From positions 248,001 to 312,000 of the forward strand of contig NZ_NISY01000013.1 of the NCBI RefSeq assembly GCF_007595705.1: DNA of 64,000 nucleotides, in the 5' to 3' direction. A program made the translations under genes and the position numbers. Shown here piece after piece: positions 1-7,885 of the stretch (its first letter is position 1; the number at the start of each line of letters is the position of its first letter). Below the pieces are notes generated by a model. It was not told the origin of the DNA, did not search any database, and saw only the letters and a list, made by a program, of their open reading frames with translations. The DNA is from Streptomyces sp. SAJ15. GTDB taxonomy: Bacteria > Actinomycetota > Actinomycetes > Streptomycetales > Streptomycetaceae.

Positions 1-642
1 CAAGCCCTGGTACACCGCCTCACGGTCGTCCGCGCGCAGCACGGCCGAGGGGTGGATGGTCGCCACCAGACACTCGCCCGACGGCGCGTAGCCGTCCACG
101 GCCGGGCAGGGAAGCAGCATCCCGCGCTGTCGCGTCACCCGGAACGAGGGGCCGAGCAGCGCCTTGCCGGCCGTGGCGCCGAGCGCGACGATCACCTCGG
201 GGTCGACCAGTCGCAGCTCGGCGCCGAGCCACGGCCTGCACGCCGTCAGCTCGTGCAGGTTCGGGGTCTTGTGGATACGGCGTTTGCCGCGCTCGGGGAC
301 GAGCGTGAACTTGAAGTGCTTGACGGCGTTGGTCACGTACGCCTGGTCCGGGTCGATCCCCGCCTCTTCCAGGGCGCGCGTCAGCACCCCGCCGGCCGGG
401 CCGACGAACGGCCGCCCGCGCCGGTCCTCCTGGTCGCCCGGCTGCTCGCCGACGAGGACGATCCGCGCGCCGGCGTCGCCCTCCCCGAAGACCGTCTGGG
501 TGGCCTCCCGGTGCAGCGGGCAGCCCCGACACTCCGCGGCCGCCTTCCGTAGCGCGGTCAGCCCGCCCCTGCGCGGCACGAACGGCTCGGCGGAGTACGC
601 CTCCTCCGGCTCCGCCCCGTCCTCACCCTCGACGTCCGCCAT
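1..642 (-). CDS. udgX: UdgX-type uracil-DNA glycosylase (3' end cut by window edge)
   Basis: Removes uracil from DNA. The UdgX subclass of the family 4 Fe-S uracil-DNA glycosylases is known to stay covalently attached to the abasic site through a histidine in a KRRIH loop. Here the first 214 residues are visible. They show the GEQPG motif at residues 65-69, the subclass-defining KRRIH at 120-124 (His124 is the candidate nucleophile), and HPSAV at 197-201. Cys38, Cys41, Cys135 and Cys179 are plausible 4Fe-4S ligands. ATG at 642 was chosen because it opens the conserved frame; the C-terminus runs off the left edge. The hemerythrin-like gene ends 13 bp upstream on the same strand, so the two may be cotranscribed. 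The call rests on the KRRIH insertion, which ordinary family 4 enzymes lack. Confidence 0.9.
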   Translation of the reverse strand, partial: MADVEGEDGAEPEEAYSAEPFVPRRGGLTALRKAAAECRGCPLHREATQTVFGEGDAGARIVLVGEQPGDQEDRRGRPFVGPAGGVLTRALEEAGIDPDQAYVTNAVKHFKFTLVPERGKRRIHKTPNLHELTACRPWLGAELRLVDPEVIVALGATAGKALLGPSFRVTRQRGMLLPCPAVDGYAPSGECLVATIHPSAVLRADDREAVYQGL

Positions 643-655
643 GGGGTTCCCGGGG

Positions 656-1219
656 TCAGCCCTGCCGACCGCGTCCGCTGAGCATGTCGCGCACGCGGTC
701 GACCATGCCGGCCCCGGGAGCGAGCAGCTTGTTCGCGGGCGGGGTGTCGGGGGCCGCGGGGTGCGGCCGGGTCGGAGCCATCTTCTTGGCCCGCCGGATC
801 TTGTCGCCCAGTTTGTCGAGCTGGTCGGCGGAGCAGGACTCGGCCAGCAGCGGGAAGAGGCGACTCTCCTCGTCGGCGACGTGCGTGGTCACGGCTTCCT
901 TCAGCCGGTTGATCAGCGAGTCGAAACGGGTGTCCTCCGCGTCGCAGCCCTCCAGCTCCTTGAGCATGCGTTCCACGGCGCTGTGGTCGTCGATCTCCTT
1001 GTCGGCCAGGTCGTCGCCGTCGTCCACGTAGCGGCGCACCGCGGGGTAGAGGTACTCCTCCTCCGCCACGGAGTGGCGCACCAACTCGATGGTCAGCTGA
1101 TCGGCCAGGCGCCGCCGCTCGCCGTCTCCCGCCGGCAGCGCCCCGATCCGCTCGAAGAGCGACTCCACCTCGCGGTGGTCAGCAGTCAACTCCGCGATGA
1201 CGTTTCCGCCGTGCCCCAT
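656..1219 (-). CDS. Hemerythrin HHE-domain protein
   Basis: 187-residue soluble protein with a hemerythrin-like four-helix bundle over residues 1-130. Candidate di-iron ligands are His15, His49, Glu53, His79, His113 and Glu117, in contexts such as RHSVAEEEYLYP and HVADEESRLFP that are typical of HHE domains. The C-terminal 50 residues are proline- and lysine-rich and look disordered. Proteins of this type bind O2, NO or iron, or sense redox state; which applies here cannot be told. It lies 13 bp upstream of the UdgX gene on the same strand and is divergent from the cytochrome oxidase gene. The ATG at 1219 starts directly before the helical domain. Confidence 0.88.
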   Translation of the reverse strand: MGHGGNVIAELTADHREVESLFERIGALPAGDGERRRLADQLTIELVRHSVAEEEYLYPAVRRYVDDGDDLADKEIDDHSAVERMLKELEGCDAEDTRFDSLINRLKEAVTTHVADEESRLFPLLAESCSADQLDKLGDKIRRAKKMAPTRPHPAAPDTPPANKLLAPGAGMVDRVRDMLSGRGRQG

Positions 1220-1640
1220 GGTCAGCCTGCTCTCTCGTTGTTTCCGGACGGAAATCAGCTTTTCCGCACGAGCTCTTTCGTCTCCTGCTCGGAGTCGCGT
1301 CGTACCGCACCTCGTGGAGGTGCTGACGGCACTCAGCCGCTATACCTCCCACCCTCCCGCGCCGTTGACCGCGCCCAGCCCGGCCTTCCACCCGGATGGC
1401 CTCCTTTCGCCGGCCCCGTCAGCCAATTCCGCCGCGGGCGCGGACCGGTCGGTCTCGGGCCCGTCAATTCACGGAGATCCTTCACTCTGACGAGGGGTGA
1501 GGAGACGGCGCATCACCCATACGCGCAGGGCGTTCGCGATCCACGCCGCGAGCACATGCCGTCATCATGAAGGGAAACCGCATCCCGATGTCCTCGGGTG
1601 ACGCGATGGGGTGTTCGACCCACAGGAAGGCAGAGATCTC
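1220..1640. other. 421-bp divergent intergenic region
   Basis: Separates the minus-strand hemerythrin-like gene from the plus-strand oxidase gene, so it should hold both promoters. No -10/-35 pair, operator or hairpin could be assigned with confidence. The only clear signal is the ribosome binding site AGGAAGG near 1623-1629, placed for an ATG at 1641. Confidence 0.5.
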
Positions 1641-3371
1641 ATGTCGACGACCGCGGAGCACACGGCGGCCCCTGTTCGGGAGCGGCCCGGCATGGGAGCG
1701 ATCATCGTCGATTGGGTGACGACCACCGACCACAAGAAAATCGGTCACCTCTATCTGATCACCTCATTCATCTTCTTTCTCTTCGGTGGAGTTCTCGCGT
1801 TGCTGATGCGGGCCGAGCTGGCGCGGCCCGGTGTGCAGATCATCTCCAATGAACAGTTCAACCAGGCCTTCACCATGCACGGCACGGTCATGCTTCTGCT
1901 GTTCGCCACGCCCACCTTCGCGGGGTTCGCCAACGCGGTCATGCCCCTGCAGATCGGATCCCCCGATGTGGCGTTCCCCCGGCTGAACATGCTGTCGTAC
2001 TGGCTGTTCCTCTTCGGCGGGCTGATCGTCCTCGGTTCACTGGTGACCCCGGACGGCGGCCCGGACTTCGGATGGACCGCCTACACGCCGCTCAGCGGCG
2101 AGGTACGCACCCCCGGGATCGGCGCCGACATGTGGATCATGGGGTTGGCGCTCGCGGGCTTCGGCACGATCCTCGGGTCGGTCAACTTCATCGCCACCAT
2201 CGTGTGCATGCGCGCCCCCGGAATGACGATGTTCCGGATGTCCATCTTCACCTGGAACATCCTGCTGACGTCGATCCTGGTGCTGCTCGCGTTTCCGGTC
2301 CTGGCCGCCGCGCTGCTCGTGCTGGAGTCCGACCGCAAGTTCGGATCGCTGGTCTTCGCCCCCGAAAACGGCGGGGCCCTGCTGTGGCAGCACCTGTTCT
2401 GGTTCTTCGGCCATCCGGAGGTCTACATCATCGCGTTGCCGTTCTTCGGCATCGTCACCGAGATCTTTCCGGCGTTCTCCAGGAAGCCGATCTTCGGATA
2501 CGCGGGCCTCGTGGGTGCCACCATGGCCATCTCCGGGCTCTCGATCACCGTCTGGGCGCACCACATGTTCGCCACCGGTGCCGTGCTCCTCCCTTTCTTC
2601 TCCTTCATGACATTCCTGATCGCCGTGCCCACCGGAGTCAAGTTCTTCAACTGGGTCGGCACCATGTGGACGGGGTCGCTCTCCTTCGAGACGCCCATGC
2701 TCTGGTCCGTGGGATTCCTGGTCACCTTCCTCTTCGGCGGTCTGACGGGAATCATCCTCGCCTCGCCTCCCATGGACTTCGAGGTCACGGACAGCTATTT
2801 CGTCGTCGCCCACTTCCACTACGTGGTCTTCGGGACCGTCGTCTTCGCCACCTTCGCGGGCTTCTATTTCTGGTGGCCCAAGATGACGGGAAAGATGCTG
2901 GACGAAAGGCTGGGGAAGATGCATTTCTGGACCCTGTTCATCGGCTTCCACACCACGTTCCTGGTCCAGCACTGGCTCGGCGCGGAGGGAATGCCCCGCC
3001 GCTATGCGGACTACCTCTCCGTCGACGGGTTCACCACCCTCAACTCGCTGTCCACCATCGGTTCCTTCCTCCTCGGCCTGTCCACCCTTCCGTTCCTCTA
3101 CAACCTCTGGAAGACCACGAAGTACGGGAAGAAGGTCCACGTCGACGACCCGTGGGGCTACGGCCGTTCACTGGAGTGGGCCACCTCCTGCCCGCCACCC
3201 CGGCACAACTTCCTCACCCTGCCCCGGATCCGCAGCGAGTCGCCCGCCTTCGACCTGCACCACCCGGACGTGGCCGCCCTGGAGCGGTTGGAGAACGTCG
3301 CCTATCGAGACGTCGTCGAACCGGGGAAGGGCCTGGCGCCGCCGCTGGGAGACGAGGAGCGGGGGAAGTGA
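1641..3371 (+). CDS. ctaD: Cytochrome c oxidase subunit I, aa3 type (orphan copy)
   Basis: Catalytic subunit of an aa3-type terminal oxidase, which reduces O2 to water while pumping protons across the membrane. It is 576 residues long with about twelve hydrophobic segments. Cofactor ligands are visible: His80 (heme a, in TMHGT), His258 with Tyr262 (CuB site, HPEVY), His307-His308 (CuB), and His391/His393 (heme a3 and heme a, in the HFH motif). Start: ATG 1641 follows AGGAAGG with good spacing; an in-frame upstream start at 1611 has no such site. Subunits II, III and the cytochrome bc genes are absent from the flanks, so this is probably a second, stand-alone copy rather than the one in the main respiratory cluster. 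Its stop overlaps the next gene as GTGA. Confidence 0.95.
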   Translation: MSTTAEHTAAPVRERPGMGAIIVDWVTTTDHKKIGHLYLITSFIFFLFGGVLALLMRAELARPGVQIISNEQFNQAFTMHGTVMLLLFATPTFAGFANAVMPLQIGSPDVAFPRLNMLSYWLFLFGGLIVLGSLVTPDGGPDFGWTAYTPLSGEVRTPGIGADMWIMGLALAGFGTILGSVNFIATIVCMRAPGMTMFRMSIFTWNILLTSILVLLAFPVLAAALLVLESDRKFGSLVFAPENGGALLWQHLFWFFGHPEVYIIALPFFGIVTEIFPAFSRKPIFGYAGLVGATMAISGLSITVWAHHMFATGAVLLPFFSFMTFLIAVPTGVKFFNWVGTMWTGSLSFETPMLWSVGFLVTFLFGGLTGIILASPPMDFEVTDSYFVVAHFHYVVFGTVVFATFAGFYFWWPKMTGKMLDERLGKMHFWTLFIGFHTTFLVQHWLGAEGMPRRYADYLSVDGFTTLNSLSTIGSFLLGLSTLPFLYNLWKTTKYGKKVHVDDPWGYGRSLEWATSCPPPRHNFLTLPRIRSESPAFDLHHPDVAALERLENVAYRDVVEPGKGLAPPLGDEERGK

Positions 3372-3754
3372 CGCGCCGGAGGCGTCGGGCGCGCCAGACG
3401 CGGCGGCGGGAGGCGGCGGCCGACGCCCCGAGGGGCCTCGCCCAGCTGGAGACATATGTGTACTGCCAGGGCGAGATCGGCAACGCACGAAAGGAAGCCG
3501 AGGCGTTCGCCCGAGGCATGCCCTGGCTCACCGCCGCGCAGCACGAAGAGGTCGTGCGCCGCTTCGCGAAGGCACGCCTGGAGCTCTCCCGCACCCTGCT
3601 GCGCGAGCTCGCGCAGCGACGCGACGACCTGGGACGCGAGTACGCGGACCGCTACGAGGCGCTGCAAGGCCGGCTGAAATCGCTCTGCGCCGGGGTGCTG
3701 ATCAGCGTGTCCTTCCTGGCCACCGGCATCGCGCTCGTCATGACGCTGCGCTGA
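3368..3754 (+). CDS. Small protein with C-terminal membrane anchor, coupled to ctaD
   Basis: 128 residues. The N-terminus is a run of arginines. The middle part (residues 30-100) is mainly helical and charged, and residues 105-127 form one hydrophobic segment (LCAGVLISVSFLATGIALVM). No enzyme motif was recognised. The GTG start at 3368 overlaps the ctaD stop (GTGA at 3368-3371), so translation of the two is probably coupled and the protein may help assemble or stabilise this oxidase copy; that role is inferred from position only. Confidence 0.72.
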   Translation: MTRRRRRARQTRRREAAADAPRGLAQLETYVYCQGEIGNARKEAEAFARGMPWLTAAQHEEVVRRFAKARLELSRTLLRELAQRRDDLGREYADRYEALQGRLKSLCAGVLISVSFLATGIALVMTLR

Positions 3755-4029
3755 CCCGCTCGCAACGCCCCGCCGGCAGGCGGCCGGACGCACTCCGCCG
3801 CCCGCCGTGCCGGTCCCCGCACGCGGCGTTGGAGCCCCCCCGAGGCGGCGGTCGCCGTGGGGTGCCGGGACCGGAGCGGCCTTCGTCGTGCGCGGGTCCG
3901 AAGGACGTGCGAGCGTGGAGGGAGGGGCGCCGGCGCCGGGAGCGGAGGCGCCTTCGACGGCCTCTTCGACGGCCCGTTGCGGCGGGCCGGAGAGGACGGT
4001 CCGTGGTGGTCAGGGACGGGGAGGTTTCC

Positions 4030-5139
4030 GTGCAGCTGTCCTTCCTCGATCGGCTCTACGAGCAGCCCGGTCCCTGGGCCAGCGTGTATCTGGACACCTC
4101 GCGGGACATCGACGACCCGGACAAGGCGATCGCCCTGCGGTGGAGGCACCTGCGCGACGACCTGGTGGCCGGTGGCGCGGACGCGGCCACCGTCGACGCC
4201 CTGGCGGACGCGGCGGGCGCCGACCGCGAGGTGGCGGGACGGCACGGGCAGGCGCTGTTCGCGACGCGTGGACGGCTGGTGCTGGTCGAGGAGTTGCCGG
4301 AGCCCCCGCCACGCGACGTGGCGCGCTTCGGACCACTGCCACACGCCCTGCCCGTGGCTGTGCAGTACGCGCCCGACATCCCCTACACGGCCATCGTGCT
4401 CGAACGGCTGGTGCCCCCGGACGCCGACGGCGCGGAAGAGGTGGTCGTGGAGGTGGAGAGCGGACGCTGGCCGATGAGCCGGGCTCTCCCGGGCCCCTCG
4501 GACCTCCTCCGGGTCGCGGTCGAGGACTGGCGGCTGGAGCTGCCGGGCATCGTCCGGCGCCTGGCGGAGCTGGCCGGCCAGGCGGACGCGGAGGCGATCG
4601 TGGTCGGCGCCGATCCGGGCAACGAGCGGCTTCAGGGAGCGCTGGTCAACCGCCTTTCCGCACGGGTGCCCCACGGCCGGCGCGTGGTCCGGAGCGTCGC
4701 CCCCACGGACCCGACGCCATCCCCGCCCGAGAGCGGGCGGGCCCTGCTGGAACAGGAACTGAGCGGGCTGCTCACCGGCCGTCTGAGGGAGTCCGACCAC
4801 GAGCGGCTGGAGCGCTACCAGGCGCAGCGGGCACGGCGCCCGGACACCTCGGAGGGCATGAGCGCCGTGGTCACCGCCCTGCAGCGCGGCCAGGCCGACA
4901 CCGTGCTGCTCAACGACCCTCCGCGGCTTCCCTCGCCTCTCTTCGTCGGCACCGAGCCGGGGCAGATCGCCTCGACGCCCGGCGAGCTGGAGGCGTTCCG
5001 GTCCTCCACCATCCGGGAGGAGGACGCGGGAGACGCCCTGCTGTGGTCCACCGTCGGCACGGGCGCCCAACTGACGGTGGTGCCCCAGGACACGCTGGCG
5101 TTGCGCGACGGTGTCGGGACACTGCTGCGCCACGCGTGA
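4030..5139 (+). CDS. baeRF/Vms1-like protein (possible peptidyl-tRNA hydrolase)
   Basis: 369-residue soluble protein that resembles the bacterial-archaeal eRF1-like (baeRF) family, related to the Vms1/ANKZF1 peptidyl-tRNA hydrolases that act in ribosome rescue. Recognition is by overall layout: an N-terminal segment opening with SFLDRLYEQPGPWASVYLD, a central Rossmann-like eRF1 domain 2 region with AEAIVVGADPGNERL, and a C-terminal alpha/beta domain containing ADTVLLNDPPRL. No biochemical motif decides the function. GTG 4030 was chosen because GGGGAGG at 4018-4024 lies five bases upstream. The 275 bp before it (3755-4029) hold no recognisable gene. Confidence 0.68.
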   Translation: MQLSFLDRLYEQPGPWASVYLDTSRDIDDPDKAIALRWRHLRDDLVAGGADAATVDALADAAGADREVAGRHGQALFATRGRLVLVEELPEPPPRDVARFGPLPHALPVAVQYAPDIPYTAIVLERLVPPDADGAEEVVVEVESGRWPMSRALPGPSDLLRVAVEDWRLELPGIVRRLAELAGQADAEAIVVGADPGNERLQGALVNRLSARVPHGRRVVRSVAPTDPTPSPPESGRALLEQELSGLLTGRLRESDHERLERYQAQRARRPDTSEGMSAVVTALQRGQADTVLLNDPPRLPSPLFVGTEPGQIASTPGELEAFRSSTIREEDAGDALLWSTVGTGAQLTVVPQDTLALRDGVGTLLRHA

Positions 5140-5312
5140 CGCGGCCGGCGCACCGCGCGGCACGCCGTATGCGCCGTCGCCCTCGAGACCTCGTGGCCGG
5201 GATCGTCCACGAGACACGGAAACCGGAAGGCAAACGACAAACGACAAACCGGACAAAGGGAAATCGGGCAAGGGAAATCAGACAAGGGAAACCAAGCGCA
5301 AAGGAGCGAAGC

Positions 5313-5504
5313 ATGGCCGCCACCGACCCCACCCAGGTGCAGAAGGCCCTCAAGGGAGCCCACTACCCCAGCGACAAGCGCGAGCTGGAGCAGCTGGCCA
5401 AGAAGAACGGAGCCGATCAACAGATCGTGAAGAAGCTCCACGACGCGAAGCGGGACCGCTTCGACAGCCCCGCCCAGGTCCAGGAAGAGGTCTTCGGCTC
5501 CTGA
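5313..5504 (+). CDS. Small DUF2795-like protein
   Basis: 63 residues, charged and helical, with the pattern VQKALKGAHYPSDKRELEQL followed by ADQQIVKKLHDAKRDRFDSPAQVQEEVFG. This matches small DUF2795 proteins, which are of unknown function. The ATG at 5313 is preceded by AAGGAG at 5301-5306. The leader at 5218-5300 is unusually A- and G-rich for this genome, with repeated GACAA and AAGGGAAA units. A strong hairpin follows at 5558-5598. Confidence 0.8.
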   Translation: MAATDPTQVQKALKGAHYPSDKRELEQLAKKNGADQQIVKKLHDAKRDRFDSPAQVQEEVFGS

Positions 5505-5557
5505 GCCGAGGGGCGTCCGGGTCCCGGAGCCCGCCCGTCGGGCCCCAGGACCGGAAC

Positions 5558-5598
5558 GCCACGGCCGTCCGGGCGTGCCGCGCCCGGACGGCCGTGGC
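5558..5598 (+). terminator. Perfect 18-bp hairpin, intrinsic terminator
   Basis: Left arm 5558-5575 (GCCACGGCCGTCCGGGCG) pairs without mismatch with 5581-5598 around a 5-base loop. There is no U-tract, as is common in Streptomyces. It lies 53 bp after the DUF2795-like stop and 33 bp before the dehydrogenase start, so it probably ends the upstream transcript. Confidence 0.82.
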
Positions 5599-5631
5599 CC
5601 ACGACGTCACCGCCAGGGAAGGAGAGGCACG

Positions 5632-6441
5632 ATGACGACGGGTACCCGTGCGGCGCACCCCGTGGCCGTGGTGACGGGGGCCGACTCCGGAATCGGCCGG
5701 GCCACGGCCGTCACGCTCGCCGACCAGGGCATGGACATCGGCGTCACCTGGCACAGCGACCAACCCGGAGCGGAGCGGACCGCCACGGAGGTGCGGGTCC
5801 TGGGCCGGCGCTGCGAGCTGGAGCGGATGGACCTCACCCGGCTACCGGAGGACACCGCCGCGATCGACCGGCTCGCCGACCGGCTGGGCCGGATCGACGT
5901 CCTCGTCAACAACGCCGGCACGGGGACGGCCACCGCCTTCCTGGACCTCGACCCCGACACGGTGCGGGAGGTCCTCGACGTCGACCTCTTCGGCCCGTTC
6001 CTGTGCGGACAGCGTGCCGCCCGTCGCATGATCCGGCAGGGCGACGGCGGGCGCATCATCAACGTCACCAGCGTCCACGAGCACCAGCCGCGCGTCGGCG
6101 CCGCGCCGTACTGCGCGGCCAAGGGCGGTCTGGGGCTGCTCACCCAGGTGATGGCGCTCGAACTCGCCGGACACCGGATTCTGGTGAACGCGGTGGCGCC
6201 GGGCGAGATCGCCACCCCGATGACCGGTCAGGAGGACGTCGACGTGACGACCGTCCACCGTCCCGGTGTGCCGTTGGGCAGGCCGGGTGACGCCCGCGAG
6301 GTGGCCGCCGTGATCGGCTTCCTGGCGGGGGAGCGGGCCGGTTACGTCACCGGCGCCTCATGGGCCGTCGACGGCGGGATGCTGCGCATGGGTCCCATGG
6401 CCGGTTCACACCTGCCCGACGACTCCTGGCGCCGCCCCTGA
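5632..6441 (+). CDS. Short-chain dehydrogenase/reductase (SDR)
   Basis: 269-residue classical SDR. It has the nucleotide-binding TGADSGIG (residues 15-22), the structural NNAG motif, and the catalytic set Ser147, Tyr160 and Lys164 (YCAAK). The C-terminal YVTGASWAVDGG is typical of SDRs related to 3-oxoacyl-ACP reductase and glucose dehydrogenase. The substrate cannot be read from sequence. ATG 5632 follows AAGGAGAGG. It sits between a strong hairpin and a 411-bp gap, so it may be transcribed alone; whether it belongs to the downstream glycan locus is uncertain. Confidence 0.9.
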   Translation: MTTGTRAAHPVAVVTGADSGIGRATAVTLADQGMDIGVTWHSDQPGAERTATEVRVLGRRCELERMDLTRLPEDTAAIDRLADRLGRIDVLVNNAGTGTATAFLDLDPDTVREVLDVDLFGPFLCGQRAARRMIRQGDGGRIINVTSVHEHQPRVGAAPYCAAKGGLGLLTQVMALELAGHRILVNAVAPGEIATPMTGQEDVDVTTVHRPGVPLGRPGDAREVAAVIGFLAGERAGYVTGASWAVDGGMLRMGPMAGSHLPDDSWRRP

Positions 6442-6852
6442 TCCTCCGCCGCCCAGGGACCGGCCCCGGGCCGCCAGCCGGCCCCCGACGCGCGCCTCGG
6501 CGTGGGCCCTCGCATGTCGGCCGCTCCGTCGCGCGGCCTCTTCGGTGCCGGCCAGGCCCCCGCGCGGCGCCCCGGTTCACCACGCGGCGTCCCCGCCCAC
6601 CCCGCGGCGTTCCGGCGTGTCGGCGGCCGCCGACCGGCGCCGTCGCGTCCGCGTGAACGGGTTCGGCGCCGCGGCGTTTCGGGTGCCGGCCGGTCCTCGG
6701 CGCGGGTCGGCGCCGGGGTGCTGCCTCCCCCGAACGGGCGACGCGGAGTCGCGGCGCCCGGTGCTCGCCTCCAGGCTGAGGGGAGCCGAGGCCCCGGCGG
6801 CGCCCGGTGCACGACAGGCTCGGGAGACCGCCGGGAGACCGGAGGAGACGAC
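6442..6852. other. 411-bp intergenic region upstream of the glycan locus
   Basis: Very GC-rich and open in several frames, but no frame has a start, ribosome site and domain that convince. It probably contains the promoter of the glycan gene cluster. The only firm signal is GGAGGAG at 6841-6847 before the ATG at 6853. Confidence 0.5.
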
Positions 6853-7818
6853 ATGGACACCGCACTTTCCGGCATATGGCGTCACGCCGTGGTCACCGGC
6901 GGCGCGGGCTTCGTCGGTTCCCATCTGTGCACCGCCCTTCTGCATCACGGCACGGCCGTGACCTGTGTGGACGACTTCAGCACCGGGGCGCCGGAGAACA
7001 TAGCCCACCTGCGCGACCGGCCGGGCTTCACCCTGGTGGAGGCCGATGTCGCCGACCGGCTCGACGCCGGGCGCGACGACGTCGACCTCGTCCTGCACTT
7101 CGCCTCACCCGCCTCCCCGGCCGACTATCTGCGGTTGCCGCTGCACACGTTGGAGACCGGGAGCCTGGGCACCCGCAACGCCCTGGCGCTGGCCCGCGCC
7201 CACGACGCGCGCTTCCTCCTCGCCTCCACGTCCGAGGTCTACGGCGACCCGCAGCAGCATCCGCAGAACGAGACCTACTGGGGCAACGTCAATCCGGTCG
7301 GCCCGAGGAGCGTCTACGACGAGGCCAAGCGCTTCGGCGAGGCCCTCACCACCGCCGAGGCCGGAAGCCACGGGACCGACACGGGCATCGTGCGTCTGTT
7401 CAACACCTACGGACCGCGGATGCGCGGTCACGACGGCCGCGCCGTCCCCACCTTCATCCGGCAGGCGCTGGCCGGGGAGCCCCTCACCGTCACCGGTGAC
7501 GGACGGCAGACCCGATCCCTGTGCTTCGTCGACGACACCGTGCGGGGCATCCTGGCCGCGGCCGCCTCAGACCTCCGTGGGCCGGTGAACCTGGGCAACC
7601 CCACGGAGATCACCATGCTGGAGCTCGCCCACACGGTCATCGAGCTGGCCGGTTCGAGCTCCACGGTCACCTTCATCGAACGTCCGACGGACGACCCGGC
7701 GGTGCGGTGCCCCGACATCACCCTGGCGCGCGGCAAGCTCCAGTGGGAGCCGCGCGTGGGCCACCGCGACGGCCTGCGGCGCACCATCGACTGGTTCCGG
7801 AAGCGGCTCGACGGCTGA
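6853..7818 (+). CDS. NAD-dependent nucleotide-sugar enzyme, UDP-glucuronate decarboxylase-like
   Basis: 321-residue extended SDR acting on nucleotide sugars. It has GGAGFVGSHL near the N-terminus, and the catalytic Tyr155 and Lys159 (YDEAK). The stretch FASPASPADYLRLPLHTLET followed by STSEVYGDP, HPQNETYWGNVNPVG and the YDEAKR motif is the hallmark of UDP-glucuronate decarboxylase (UDP-xylose synthase), so decarboxylation of UDP-glucuronate is the best guess. Other epimerase or dehydratase activities remain possible. It does not look like the heptose epimerase HldD. It is the first gene of the glycan locus, with a GGAGGAG ribosome site six bases before the ATG. Confidence 0.87.
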   Translation: MDTALSGIWRHAVVTGGAGFVGSHLCTALLHHGTAVTCVDDFSTGAPENIAHLRDRPGFTLVEADVADRLDAGRDDVDLVLHFASPASPADYLRLPLHTLETGSLGTRNALALARAHDARFLLASTSEVYGDPQQHPQNETYWGNVNPVGPRSVYDEAKRFGEALTTAEAGSHGTDTGIVRLFNTYGPRMRGHDGRAVPTFIRQALAGEPLTVTGDGRQTRSLCFVDDTVRGILAAAASDLRGPVNLGNPTEITMLELAHTVIELAGSSSTVTFIERPTDDPAVRCPDITLARGKLQWEPRVGHRDGLRRTIDWFRKRLDG

Positions 7819-7885
7819 CCCGCCCGTCCGCCGGCCGGCCCCGCGGCCACGACGCCCGACGCATACGACGAAAGGCGCTGAACCC

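Noticed and set aside
5632..6441. Treating the SDR as part of the glycan operon
   Set aside because: A 411-bp gap separates it from the first glycan gene, and a strong hairpin lies just before it, so there is no evidence of cotranscription.
6853..7818. Assigning the first glycan gene as the heptose epimerase HldD
   Set aside because: Its internal motifs (FASPASPADY, YWGNVNPVG) are those of UDP-glucuronate decarboxylase-like enzymes, not of HldD.
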